Assembly: GCA_964023205.1 (NCBI GenBank)
Contig: OZ026835.1
Coordinates: 42,319,083-42,383,082, forward strand
Origin: Lutraria lutraria
Lineage: Eukaryota; Mollusca; Bivalvia; Venerida; Mactridae
Length of the DNA: 64,000 nt
Direction: 5' to 3'
Position numbers and translations under genes: made by a program. Positions within the stretch are counted from its first letter, which is position 1. Each line of letters starts with the position of its first letter. The notes under the pieces were generated by a model. That model did not search any database, was not told the DNA's origin, and saw nothing but the letters and a program-made list of their open reading frames with translations. This document shows, piece by piece, positions 44,203-56,763 of the stretch.

Positions 44203-45790
44203 TATCATAATTGTATTTTCTCAGTATAATAATAGGCTGACATTAACAGGTAAAATTCACAAATAAAACAACCTCATACAATGACATGCTTATGTCATAA
44301 AGAGGGAAATTAATGTCATATGATGACATAACTTATCTTAAAGAGGAACTTTATGTCACATACATAATGTTAAAGAGAGGGATTTATGTCATAATGATAG
44401 AACTTTTTGACTTTTTTACAGATCTTTAAAATATATATGATCTGCCAAAAAATCATGCATTAATATCAACATTATGTAAATACTGTAGAACAGTAAAATG
44501 TTACACCATTAGGACAAGGAGTAATTAAGAATGCTTTGTATTGATTTCATGTCTGCATTTTAACATTTTTGCGTCCTATGTGAAGCCAAAGAAAATAATT
44601 CATTCACTGTGACAAAATAAGACCTGCAACATTTAATCAAGAAAGAGTGGCATAAAAACATTAAAATGTAGAAAATAAACTTACCAAATGATGGATATTC
44701 AAGCTCTTTACTTTCTTCCCCTCTTCCTGCAGCTCGAACACAGCTGATTGGCTCAAAATTCAAATTCTGCTTATTTCACAAAAAATGATGTGATTCTGGT
44801 CCCGAAATGCCACGTTACTAATTAAAATGTATCTTTCTCCATTTGAATTGAAATTGTCACATCAAGTGAGATATATGAATAATCATTAATACAGAAATCG
44901 CAGGAGGATGCTATACATGTATGAAACAACTAAACACAAGTCAAAGCAGTCTTGAACATAATGCCAGTCACATATTACATACATTGCAGTATATTCTATT
45001 CACACCAAAAACTTCTCATCAGTGTATAAAAGTAACAAGTTATTTTCATAACATACAATCAAACCTGTGAAAGTGCGAAAAGAAATCTGACTCTTACACA
45101 GTGGTGACTTTTATATAAAGGTATAAGTTTGGTCAACAACATCAATAAATGTAAGCTGATGTGTGACTGTTGCTTATTCATTGAACCCTGTTCTCCGGTT
45201 TGTGTGTAAATTAACAGTTACATAATTGTTTCTTCTTATAATTTAAGTTACATCTGAATCTAGAATTAAGGCAGACAAGGACAGGAACAAATCAGGACGA
45301 AAGAAATAAAATAAGGACACTAAAAAGCAGCTATACTATGTATAACGTTACTTAACTAGGACACGCTTCATTTGTGACCAATGCTTACCAGTACATTTCT
45401 ATCACAGCATCACAATGATTCAATCAAATCAAGCAGTATGTACCGCACCTCACTACAGTGATGAAACAGGTTGAAAAGAACTGACAACAAACCAATGGTC
45501 AGATATGTACAATACAAAATGTCATTTATATCTGTAGTCTATAAACTAGCGTTCATATTTTGAATCTTATTCAAGCATAGTGATATGTTGCGTAAAATTT
45601 GAAATATGAACAATAACTGATTAAAAGTTTTGTCCTAACTTCTGTACATTTCATTGGACAAGAAATTAGAAAACTATATATATCAATATCTGGAAATATC
45701 CAATGATTCATCAGAATATTTGTAGCAGAAATTATAAAATTATGGCAGCATTTAGCAATATAATAATTTATTTGGTATAGAAACACTTAC
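44203..45790. other. intron just downstream of ASCC3 exon F
   Basis: Mostly AT-rich and featureless. It contains the possible cassette exon described separately at 44685-44726. Searching by eye for the expected next ASCC3 motifs (GMHHAGL, then TEYYDG and GRAGR) on the minus strand gave nothing. Confidence 0.5.
44685..44726 (-). other. possible 42-bp cassette exon in the ASCC3 intron
   Basis: On the minus strand a strong donor (TTG|GTAAGT at 44684) follows 42 bases that begin after a CAG (44727-44729). The length is a multiple of three. Inserted after exon F (phase 0) it would add 14 residues without a stop (EEGKKVKSLNIHHL). The upstream pyrimidine tract is weak and known ASCC3 proteins have no such insert, so this may be chance. 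It could equally be part of an exon of another gene. Confidence 0.15.
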
Positions 45791-45933
45791 CTCAGCTTCA
45801 GGCATATGTAACCATTGCTTGGGATTATCTTCACCAGCTAAGAAAGCTATAAGATCTAACGCTGTAAGTCTGGTCTGTCGTCGAGAAGATACAAAAATAA
45901 GGACTGGCTTTGAAGGAGAGTGGGTCTTAATTG
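45791..45933 (-). CDS. ASCC3: ASCC3 exon F (helicase motif IV region)
   Basis: This is the sixth and last recognised exon, 143 bp. It begins after TTTACAG, in phase with the single G that ends exon E (G|CA gives Ala), and ends at GCTGAG|GTAAGT on a complete codon. It encodes (A)[19 protein letters not shown] followed by [20 protein letters not shown] and [24 protein letters not shown] is helicase motif IV at the start of the second RecA domain of the C-terminal cassette. The sequence fits ASCC3 better than its paralogue SNRNP200 (Brr2), which has FVPSRKQTRLTA here. The family next requires an exon with motifs V and VI, which is not found in the rest of the window. The exon is separated from exon E by a 12.1-kb intron. 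Confidence 0.95.
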
Positions 45934-47888
45934 CTGTAAAGATAAAAGAAAATTATATCATCCACAAAGAGAACTAATATTACAGACTGAAGCATTTTTA
46001 TCTCCTTGCATGACCTACTAGGTTCAGACCCCATGATCTTGGGTTCAACACATGACTTTCTAGGTTCAAACCGATGAAAATGGGTTCAACACATGACCTA
46101 CCACATTTAAACCCATGAACCCACGACCTTATACCATGTTAAAACACATGACCTAAACATGTGATCCCACAATTCAAACCAAACACCTTTGGGGCTCGAA
46201 CGCCTTTAGTTCAAATCCATAAATGCTTTAAATCAAAGCAAACAAATTAAAGCAAAGCATTTGCCAGGAGAGTTTCAAGCCAACATACAACTATAATGTT
46301 TGTACTGAATAATTTAAATTTTACAAATCTGCCAAACATCAATATATAACATGAAACAAAATCACCAAAGATTCCCAACTGTCTCCTACAATCGTTGAAC
46401 GTGTATCTTCTGTTCATGTTAATTACAGATTCTTACAAAACAAACGTCTCTGTTTCATGTATTGAATATGGTTATCGACTTGATGCATACACAATGATGT
46501 ATACAAAGTATGTCCTTCGATCATTCCTATGTAATTTGCATGCAATATTTCAGAATAAAACAAGCATTTTAATCAATTCTCATCATTATTAAACTGCATC
46601 AAAGGTTCTTTGCTTTTTTCTTATTTCTCAGGGGATTTAATGTCACACCAATAGACAGAGTCATTTGCATACTTTTCATGCTTTGAAGGCCATTAACCTT
46701 TCCAAAACCAGCTGGACAACTTTGTAACATGTTATTTTTTTCTGGTCTCAGGTAGGATTCAATATTTTTCAAATCATGATGAGTTAGGTTTAGGGAAATC
46801 AGATCTACCGGTGATACAAGTTGTCTGCAAGATTTGTTAAAATCTGATAAAAAATTAAACCTCTATCGTGCGGACAAGTGATTGTTTACAGAAGCACGCA
46901 CACATGGACGCACACACAACAGCATCAGGCAGTCACAATAGCTCACCATGAGCACAATCTGAAACCTTGTTGCAATTAACCAGATTTCCCATCATGCTAA
47001 TAAATATTATACCCAACATATATTTTTTACTCAATAATTCTTTTTTGAATAACTATATAGTTTTTAGTGAATACATTTTTTTAGGATAAATATATCTTTT
47101 GATCACATTTTTTTTAATGAACAATTATTATTTTTTGAATAAATATTTGATATAGAATATTGCAATGTTTATCATATGCCATTACCCCAAGCCTTTTATC
47201 GCATTTATAAGTATTATGCTCTTGTTTAAATGTGTCATTTTGTAATTCATGCCTCCTTATGTCAGGCCACCAGTAACTTCTAAGGACCGTAATGGGAACA
47301 TGGGTTTACTCTCTTTTCATTGAGTTCCTTCGTAGGGAGTTGCATGGCATGGTTAATTTACTCATGTTTGTATTTTATGTAAAATTGGACTTATGTAACA
47401 TGTCTGTATTATAACCATTGTATGCAATATGATAGTGAAATTAATCTATCTATCATTCTGTATGATGAAATAAAAATCAAACAACTGACAAACAGACCAC
47501 ATAAGGGCATTAATTTTTTAACAACCACACATGGCTGGTTTAAATACAAAGATGTATCAGATTAGCAGATAAACAACTGTCAGCTCCCAGAGATAGCATA
47601 CTTGTGTATTGACTGCTTCACAACATCATATTAGTTTTGTTCAAGCTTCCGTTAACTCAGATTTATCTATCAGACAAAATAAATTACATATTTCACCCAA
47701 AGCAAAGTATTTCCAAACTGAAACCAGTCAAGTATATTCAATTTTGTTTTATGTGTACAAATGTCTTCAAGAATTGCTATGGCTGTTTTCAGCAGTGTCT
47801 CAGTCATATCCCAGTATTGGCTGCATGCATTATTTGCAGTTATTGGATTTACAAGACTTCCTGGATTAAATTAAGTACACATACAACC
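45934..47888. other. intron E-F, proximal part
   Basis: No exon was seen. At 45999-46200 a degenerate repeat of about 28-30 bp ('catgacctactaggttca' and similar) occurs. At 46850-46965 a short repeat ends in 'gctcaccatgagcaca', like the ends of the 'caagaggg' elements. At about 47165-47470 a unique-looking segment ends in 'tctatctatc', which could be a LINE 3' end (not established). Confidence 0.45.
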
Positions 47889-48660
47889 TTTCAACATTAC
47901 TTCAGAAACAAGTCAAGGTCAATTGTTCAACATTACTTCAGAAACAAGTCAAGGTCAAAAGACTTTCAGCTATATTTCGGAAACAAGTCAAGGTCAAAGA
48001 TATTCAACATTACTTCAGAAACAAATCAAGGTCAAAAGACTTTCAGCATTATTTCAGAAACAAGTCAAGGTCAAAGAAGTTCAACATTATTTCAGAAACA
48101 AGTCAAGGCCAAAGACATTCAACATTACTTCAGAAACAAGTCAAGGTCAAAGATATTCAACATTATTTCAGAAACAAGTCAAGGTCAAAATACTTTCAGC
48201 ATTATTTCAGAAACAGGTCAAGGTCAAAGAAGTTCAACATTACTTCAGAAACAGGTCAAGGTCAAAGAATTATATTCAACATTACTTCAGAAACAAGTCA
48301 AGGTCAAATATATTCAACATTACTTCAGAAACAAGTCAAGGTCAAAGAGGTTCAACATTACTTCAGAAACAAGTCAAGGTCAAATATATTCAACATTACT
48401 TCAGAAACAAGTCAAGGTCAAAGATATTCAACATTACTTCAGAAACAAGTCAAGGTCAAAGATATTCAACATTACTTCAGAAACAAGTCAAGGTCAAAGA
48501 TATTCAACATTACTTCAGAAACAAGTCAAGGTCAAAAGACTTTCAGCATTATTTCAGAAACAAGTCCTGCACAAAGATATTCAGCATTATTTCAAAAACA
48601 AGTCCGGGACAAAGATATTCAGCATTATTTCAAAAACAAGTCCGGGTTAAAAGGGATTAG
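47889..48660. repeat. 38-bp minisatellite, about 20 copies
   Basis: The unit is 'ttcaacattacttcagaaac' plus 'aagtcaaggtcaaagata', with small insertions. The last three units switch to 'aagtcc(t/g)g' forms. Frames of 337 and 245 codons (47637-48650, 47923-48660) with QGQRYSTLLQKQVKVK-type units come from the repeat and are not accepted as genes. Confidence 0.95.
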
Positions 48661-49507
48661 CATTATTTCAGAAGTAAGTCCAAGCCAGGTTCAACATTTA
48701 TATTTCAGAAAGGCACCATATTCAGTCTCTTAATACACTAAGCCCCCAAAACTTATTGCAAGAATTGCACATTAATACACATTAGTTAAAAAAGACTAAG
48801 TTGTATCAACACAGACAAAACACATTAATTTTGTTTACTTCAGCTGCTAAGCTTGATAGTTCTTCTTCTAAATCTGATGAAAGCCAAGTCTAAGAAACAG
48901 CTTGAAAAATTACTGAATAGACAGTACTTTCTATTCGCCTCACATTTTCATTCTTCAGAAGACATTCCATTACGAAAACCGTTTCCATGACGATGATATA
49001 TCTGACCCCTCATGGGGAATTAGAACCAATTGCTTTCAAGAACAGTAGGCCCGTTAACTGACAATGTCAACAAAATTGCGCAATCTTCTTATATAGCGGT
49101 AAATCTCTCAGTAGAAATAGATGTGGTTATGATAAATCAGAATTTTATAGCACTTAATATAACATACGTGTCACCAGTCTGGCAATATTATTGGGGAATA
49201 AATAATGAGGCAGAATTCACAACATGTTATGCTCTGTCCATTTACAACACTTGACGGCAAATTCTATTATTGAACATAAAGAAAATTGCAGTATAGTTCT
49301 GTGAAAAGATCAGATCTTAATTCATTTTGACTTCTAATTTTTCAGACTTACGAGCACAGATATGTTCCCTCCAAAAACCCAATAAATTTCTTTCAAAATT
49401 TGTGGACCATTTGGGTCGGACTTTGAAAGCCTTTTCCGGGGAACCCTATCATTCATTTTAATGAAATGAACATTTAATGCTGTAAGGTCATTCATCATAA
49501 AAAAGTT
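48661..49507. other. intronic sequence, nothing recognised
   Basis: No exon or repeat was recognised. The 74-codon frame at 49030-49254 has no domain. Confidence 0.5.
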
Positions 49508-49738
49508 CCCTTTTCAAATGGTTATTCATACTTCATGAACTATTCATGAAGTGTGCAAGAATATTTCAAGAAAAATTCATGAAATGTGCAAGCATAGTTC
49601 AAGAAAAATTCATGAAGTATGCAAGCATGGTTCAAGAAAAATTCATGATGTGTGCAAGCATAGTTCAAGAAAAAATCATGAAGTGTGCAAGCATAGTTCA
49701 AGAAAAATTCATGACTTCATGAAGTCCATTCGAAGGGG
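49508..49738 (+). mobile_element. CCCCTTC MITE, copy 9, internally amplified
   Basis: Good inverted ends (CCCTTTTCAAATGG / CCATTCGAAGGGG) enclose the usual core. Here a unit of about 39 bp ('tcatgaagtgtgcaagcata' plus 'gttcaagaaaaat') is repeated five times, which doubles the element. This shows a small transposon giving rise to a minisatellite. Confidence 0.8.
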
Positions 49739-50639
49739 TTATGCGTAAAACTAACAAACATTGGGCCATAAACAAATAAGATTGCAGCTTAAAAGACAAA
49801 AATATTGCCGTTCATTTTTAAATGTGACACGTGTTAAACCATCGGTAGAGATATATCTTAAAATTCTTACTGGAACATTCATCATTTTACATACAGTCAT
49901 GTATTACATGACACAAATCATATTCAAATCAATACAAAAGAGAAGCTGTCCAAATCTTGGCATTCTGATGATGTCTCAGGTTCCAATTAAAGAATATTAC
50001 CAATTAAATCAACATGACTGGAAACTTTATGATATTACTGAAGGCAATAATATGACAAAATCTGCAGAGTAAGTTTGCTTTTAGCAGCTGATATCAGTTA
50101 AGTAAACATATAAATTTACCATGCATCTTCATATGGGATTCCGCAGTATAAGAATACATACCAAATATTCCCTATTAAACACCCCTCATCTAATTACTGC
50201 ATGCCCTCTTCCATATTTAGTCAAATAATGATGACTCGCCAGACAGGGTTTTACAACATTCTCATTTTAAAAACCAATGCCACAAATCATTATTCAAGAA
50301 TATGAAAATACATTCTACAAAAGCTGACACCCCAGGGGGCATATATTAGGAAATAGTTGGTTTATATCAGACTGAGATAAGACACTGACTGAATAGGAGA
50401 TATTCACCAGATGGCCGACTATGGCTTTAGAATCAATCCACAATGTCCAATCTGTCATTCACCCTGGACAGGACCTTTACGTACCATCTTTAGGGAATTT
50501 AGCGATCTGTCAACTCGGCATCATTCATTATCACTTCACATACTTTCTAATCTGGTAAAGGTCACTTCCATATATTGTAATCATTTTGTTTCAGCGAAAA
50601 CCAATCACAAATATTCATGTCTATCTGGGTTTTTTTACA
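49739..50639. other. intronic sequence, nothing recognised
   Basis: No exon or repeat was recognised. The 103-codon plus-strand frame (49761-50072) has no recognised domain or splice support. Confidence 0.5.
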
Positions 50640-50940
50640 TTCCATTCAACAGCTATGATCATTTCAGGGCCACCCCAGAGAGGGGAAGGGGATAGCAGAG
50701 AACTGGGGACTTCTAGATTCCTACTCTTAATACAAACAGTTTATCCTGGTTTGTGCCCAGAGTAAAGAACAGATACATGCCTGGCCTGTTTCCTGTGGGT
50801 TTTATAAACACAGTCCTTAGCTCAGTAGTTAGGATGGGTATACAGAAAAACGTCCCTGATACATCGGAAGGCTGTGCCGAGATTTGAACCCATGACTTTA
50901 ACGTTTTGTTCAGTGGTCCAACATTAACACAAGACCACAG
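50640..50940 (-). mobile_element. complete tRNA-headed SINE, ~300 bp
   Basis: Read on the minus strand: box A-like TGGTCTTGTGT and box B GGGTTCAAATCTC near 50930-50875, then 'cctgatacatcgg'-side sequence, 'cccacaggaaacagg', 'ggcatgtatctgttcttta', and the common 3' body (inverse of 'gccaccccagagaggggaag' and 'caacagctatgatc'). This is the clearest full-length copy of the family. Confidence 0.7.
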
Positions 50941-50978
50941 ATCTGTCCTACACAAATATTTACAATCAATAAAGATAA

Positions 50979-51311
50979 ACAAGAGGGCCAAGATGGCCCC
51001 TGATAGCTCACCTGAGAACAAAAACACTATAATTAATGACCAGATAATGTAGTTTCAATCTTGTATAACTCATTTTTACGTAGATTTTGAGATCAAAACC
51101 AACAATGAAGGTAGAATACTGTTAAACAAGCTAAAACGTAGCAAATTTTCTAACCCAAGGGCTCATAACTCTTGAAAGTGTGGTCCAATTCCAACCATAA
51201 CTGAACTTGTCCAAGACCGTAAGGTCATACACAATCATTCTAAATATGATTAGGATCGTGAATAAATGAAGGCGCTAGAATGTAAACAAGCTAAAATATA
51301 GCAAATTTTCC
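50979..51311 (+). mobile_element. 'caagagggcc' element, short subfamily, 3'-truncated copy 4
   Basis: It has the start 'acaagagggccaagatggcc' and the first 330 bp of the subfamily body. It stops at 'agcaaattttc', without the terminal hairpin. Confidence 0.75.
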
Positions 51312-51658
51312 AGTAGTACAGCATCACTTTCATAGAACTAACTTTTACTATGACCTCGTATATATAAATTATTTATACCCTCAAAACTTCATTATCAAAT
51401 AAACTTGGCTTAAATAGTTAGAGCTATGAAAACATTTCTTGGTAAAACACAACTCATTGATATGGAACAAAAAGACACAATGACAGACTTCACTGAGGGT
51501 CAAATTTCTATCAGCCTTCAAAGAGAGATACAGAGTCCATCTGCCACAATGTACATGATTTATAAGATTCCATCTGCTACATGATTTACATAGTCCATGA
51601 ACTCAGTTCAGTCCACTTTCACTTTAACAATAATTTGATATTGTTCAGAGTATCTATA
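51312..51658. other. intronic sequence, nothing recognised
   Basis: No exon or repeat was recognised. Confidence 0.45.
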
Positions 51659-51783
51659 CTGTAAACCAGGAAATTATTTCGAGCAATTTAAATAAGCGAG
51701 TTTTGCGGTCGGGTCGTTTCCGTGAAAGTAAAACGCCGCGAATCACCATCTTGTCATGAAACCGCGAAAATAAGTGGCTACAA

Positions 51784-54700
51784 GGAGATTGCCATATAAT
51801 ATCATCTATGTCAGTGTATTGGTTAGTTGTTTATCCATTAAAGGAGATTGTCATATAATATCTTCTATGTCAGTGTATTGGTTAGTTGTTTATCCATTAA
51901 AGGAGATTGTCATATAATATCTTCTATGTCAGTGTATTGGTTAGTTGTTTATCCATTAAAGGAGATTGTCATATAATATCTTCTATGTCAGTGTATTGGT
52001 TTGTTGTTTATCCATTAAAGGAGATTGTCATATAATATCTTCTATGTCAGTGTATTGGTTAGTTGTTTATCCATTAAAGGAGATTGTCATATAATATCTT
52101 CTATGTCAGTGTATTGGTTAGTTGTTTATCCATTAAAGGAGATTGTCATATAATATCTTCTATGTCAGTGTATTGGTTAGTTGTTTATCCATTAAAGGAG
52201 ATTGTCATATAATATCTTCTATGTCAGTGTATTGGTTTGTTGTTTATCCATTAAAGGAGATTGTCATATAATATCTTCTATGTCAGTGTATTGGTTAGTT
52301 GTTAATCCATTAAAGGAGATTGTCATATAATATCTTCTATGTCAGTGTATTGGTTAGTTGTTTATCCATTAAAGGAGATTGTCATATAATATCTTCTATG
52401 TCAGTGTATTGGTTTGTTGTTTATCCATTAAAGGAGATTGTCATATAATATCTTCTATGTCAGTGTATTGGTTTGTTGTTTGTCCATTAAAGGAGATTGC
52501 CATATAATAGATCTTCTATGTCAGTGTATTGGTTTGTTGTTTATCCATTAAAGGAGATTGTCATATAATATCTTCTATGTCAGTGTATTGGTTAGTTGTT
52601 TATCCATTAAAGGAGATTGTCATATAATATCTTCTATGTCAGTGTATTGGTTAGTTGTTTATCCATTAAAGGAGATTGTCATATAATATCTTCTATGTCA
52701 GTGTATTGGTTAGTTGTTTATCCATTAAAGGAGATTGTCATATAATATCTTCTATGTCAGTGTATTGGTTAGTTGTTTATCCATTAAAGGAGATTGTCAT
52801 ATAATATCTTCTATGTCAGTGTATTGGTTAGTTGTTTATCCATTAAAGGAGATTGTCATATAATATCTTCTATGTCAGTGTATTGGTTTGTTGTTTATCC
52901 ATTAAAGGAGATTGTCATATAATATCTTCTATGTCAGTGTATTGGTTTGTTGTTTGTCCATTAAAGGAGATTGCCATATAATAGATCTTCTATGTCAGTG
53001 TATTGGTTTGTTGTTTATCCATTAAAGGAGATTGTCATATAATAGATCTTCTATGTCAGTGTATTGGTTTGTTGTTTATCCATTAAAGGAGATTGTCATA
53101 TAATAGATCTTCTATGTCAGTGTATTGGTTTGTTGTTTATCCATTAAAGGAGATTGTCATATAATAGATCTTCTATGTCAGTGTATTGGTTTGTTGTTTA
53201 TCCATTAAAGGAGATTGTCATATAATATCTTCTACGTCAGTGTATTGGTTTGTTGTTTATCCATTAAAGGAGATTGTCATATAATAGATCTTCTATGTCA
53301 GTGTATTGGTTTGTTGTTTATCCATTGAAGGAGATTGTCATATAATAGATATTCTATGTCAGTGTATTGGTTTGTTGTTTATCCATTAAAGGAGATTGTC
53401 ATATAATATCTTCTATGTCAGTGTATTGGTTTGTTGTTTATCCATTAAAGGAGATTGTCATATAATAGATCTTCTATGTCAGTGTATTGGTTTGTTGTTT
53501 ATCCATTAAAGGAGATTGTCATATAATATCCGCTATGTCAGTGTTTTGGTTTGTTGTTTAACCATTAAAGGAGATTGTCATATAATATCTTCTATGTCAG
53601 TGTATTGGTTTGTTGTTTGTCCATTAAAGGAGATTGCCATATAATAGATCTTCTATGTCAGTGTATTGGTTTGTTGTTTATCCATTAAAGGAGATTGTCA
53701 TATAATATCTTCTATGTCAGTGTATTGGTTAGTTGTTTATCCATTAAAGGAGATTGTCATATAATATCTTCTATGTCAGTGTATTGGTTAGTTGTTTATC
53801 CATTAAAGGAGATTGTCATATAATATCTTCTATGTCAGTGTATTGGTTTGTTGTTTATCCATTAAAGGAGATTGTCATATAATATCTTCTATGTCAGTGT
53901 ATTGGTTTGTTGTTTGTCCATTAAAGGAGATTGCCATATAATAGATCTTCTATGTCAGTGTATTGGTTTGTTGTTTATCCATTAAAGGAGATTGTCATAT
54001 AATAGATCTTCTATGTCAGTGTATTGGTTTGTTGTTTATCCATTAAAGGAGATTGTCATATAATAGATCTTCTATGTCAGTGTATTGGTTTGTTGTTTAT
54101 CCATTAAAGGAGATTGTCATATAATAGATCTTCTATGTCAGTGTATTGGTTTGTTGTTTATCCATTAAAGGAGATTGTCATATAATATCTTCTACGTCAG
54201 TGTATTGGTTTGTTGTTTATCCATTAAAGGAGATTGTCATATAATAGATCTTCTATGTCAGTGTATTGGTTTGTTGTTTATCCATTAAAGGAGATTGTCA
54301 TATAATAGATCTTCTATGTCAGTGTATTGGTTTGTTGTTTATCCATTAAAGGAGATTGTCATATAATATCTTCTACGTCAGTGTATTGGTTTGTTGTTTA
54401 TCCATTAAAGGAGATTGTCATATAATAGATCTTCTATGTCAGTGTATTGGTTTGTTGTTTATCCATTGAAGGAGATTGTCATATAATAGATATTCTATGT
54501 CAGTGTATTGGTTTGTTGTTTATCCATTAAAGGAGATTGTCATATAATATCTTCTATGTCAGTGTATTGGTTTGTTGTTTATCCATTAAAGGAGATTGTC
54601 ATATAATAGATCTTCTATGTCAGTGTATTGGTTTGTTGTTTATCCATTAAAGGAGATTGTCATATAATATCCTCTATGTCAGTGTATTGGTTTGTTGTTT

Positions 54701-55960
54701 AACCATTAAAGGAGATTGTCATATAATATCTTCTATGTCAGTGTATTGGTTTGTTGTTTATCCATTAAAGGAGATTGTCATATAACATCTTCTATGTCAG
54801 TGTATTGGTTTGTTGTTTGTCCATTAAAGGAGATTGTCATATAATAGATCTTCTATGTCAGTGTATTGGTTTGTTGTTTATCCATTAAAGGAGATTGTCA
54901 TATAATATCTTCTATGTCAGTGTATTGGTTTGTTGTTTATCCATTAAAGGAGATTGTCATATAATAGATCTTCTATGTCAGTGTATTGGTTTGTTGTTTA
55001 TCCATTAAAGGAGATTGTCATATAATATCTTCTATGTCAGTGTATTGGTTTGTTGTTTATCCATTAAAGGAGATTGTCATATAATAGATCTTCTATGTCA
55101 GTGTATTGGTTTGTTGTTTATCCATTAAAGGAGATTGTCATATAATAGATCTTCTATGTCAGTGTATTGGTTTGTTGTTTATCCATTAAAGGAGATTGTC
55201 ATATAATAGATCTTCTATGTCAGTGTATTGGTTTGTTGTTTATCCATTAAAGGAGATTGTCATATAATATCTTCTACGTCAGTGTATTGGTTTGTTGTTT
55301 ATCCATTAAAGGAGATTGTCATATAATAGATCTTCTATGTCAGTGTATTGGTTTGTTGTTTATCCATTAAAGGAGATTGTCATATAATAGATCTTCTATG
55401 TCAGTGTATTGGTTTGTTGTTTATCCATTAAAGGAGATTGTCATATAATATCTTCTATGTCAGTGTATTGGTTTGTTGTTTATCCATTAAAGGAGATTGT
55501 CATATAATAGATCTTCTATGTCAGTGTATTGGTTTGTTGTTTATCCATTAAAGGAGATTGTCATATAATATCCTCTATGTCAGTGTATTGGTTTGTTGTT
55601 TATCCATTAAAGGAGATTGTCATATAATATCTTCTATGTCAGTGTATTGGTTTGTTGTTTATCCATTAAAGGAGATTGTCATATAATAGATCTTCTATGT
55701 CAGTGTATTGGTTTGTTGTTTATCCATTAAAGGAGATTGTCATATAATAGATCTTCTATGTCAGTGTATTGGTTTGTTGTTTATCCATTAAAGGAGATTG
55801 TCATATAATTTCTTCTACGTCAGTGTTTTGGTTTGTTGTTTATCCATTAAAGGAGATTGTCATATAATATATTCTATGTCAGTGTATTGGTCATTAAAGG
55901 AGATTGTCATATAATAGATCTTCTATGTCAGTGTATTGGCTGTTGTTTATCCATTAACTA
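51784..55960. repeat. 59/61-bp minisatellite, about 70 copies
   Basis: The unit is 'attggttagttgtttatcca', 'ttaaaggagattgtcatata' and 'atatcttctatgtcagtgt'. A two-base longer form has 'ataatagatcttct' and so gains a BglII site. The first dozen units are mostly the 59-bp 'ttagttg' form and later units mostly 'tttgttg' with many 61-bp forms. Rare variants ('ccattgaag' at 53322 and 54463; 'aaccatt' at 53560 and 54701) recur 1141 bp apart. This marks a block duplication. Confidence 0.97.
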
Positions 55961-56195
55961 TAACATTGGAAACAACTTTATTCATTAATTTTGTACTTGA
56001 GAAAAAGTTCCAGCATCTTTCTGCTCCTTTTATTAAAATTTCAGAGAAAATATCTTTAATAATTATATGAATAAGTCAAAATCGCAATTAATAGTGATTG
56101 CTTCAAATATCAAGTAATTGTGACTTAAAGCTGTAATGGTTTGTTTAATCAATTCAGACATGTTTGCGACACATTGTGTGAAAAACATGCTTTAA

Positions 56196-56763
56196 AGGGG
56201 CATGCCAAGGAACTGCTGTGTCTTGGGTTTTATACACCAAAAATGCGTTTATCACTTGTAAAAACAATTATTACCGAAAAGTCAAAGAAGAATGTGCCTT
56301 CAAAAATGGCCCTATAACGCACGCGTGGGTATTTATATGCCGGTTTAAATAAAAGGCTTACAAGCCTTTTATTGACGACAACGATATTTCCGATTCGTCT
56401 GAGAATTTAACTTAGCATGCGCGCTGCCTTTCAAGCAGCAAAACAATGATATTTACCTATAATTGATCGATAGATAAGCTTTATGTCGCAAACAATGAAC
56501 ATGACATGAGCAATACTTACCATTTCACAGTTTGTTGACATTTTTTCCGCTTTTGACAGATCCCGAAAGGGTCGAGTTATGAAAATGACGAATATTTTCT
56601 AAGGCGTAATCGGCAGGTTTGGTAAATCTTGAAATATGTATTTTGAGTCAAATAGCGGGACATTTCGTAAATATTTTACAGGACTTTCATTAATTGATTT
56701 TGCCATTCAAATGATACCAATTTGATTTATATTCGAGACGCTTCAGTTCCAGGGCATGCCCCT
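56196..56763. mobile_element. 568-bp TTAA-flanked MITE
   Basis: The ends AGGGGCATGCC and GGCATGCCCCT are perfect inverted repeats, each directly bounded by TTAA. TTAA targets are used by piggyBac and Kolobok elements. The interior is more CpG-rich than its surroundings and has a small 'aaaaggcttacaagcctttt' hairpin. There is no transposase. Confidence 0.8.

Noticed and set aside
47165..47470. LINE 3' end
   Set aside because: The 'tctatctatc' tail is suggestive, but no reverse-transcriptase fragment or second copy is visible in the window.
47637..48660. 337-codon and 245-codon frames with QVKVK-type repeats
   Set aside because: They derive from the 38-bp array. The two frames overlap in different registers, as expected for a stop-poor repeat.
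51784..55960. Possible CRISPR-like array
   Set aside because: The units are directly tandem, without unique spacers, in a eukaryotic intron.
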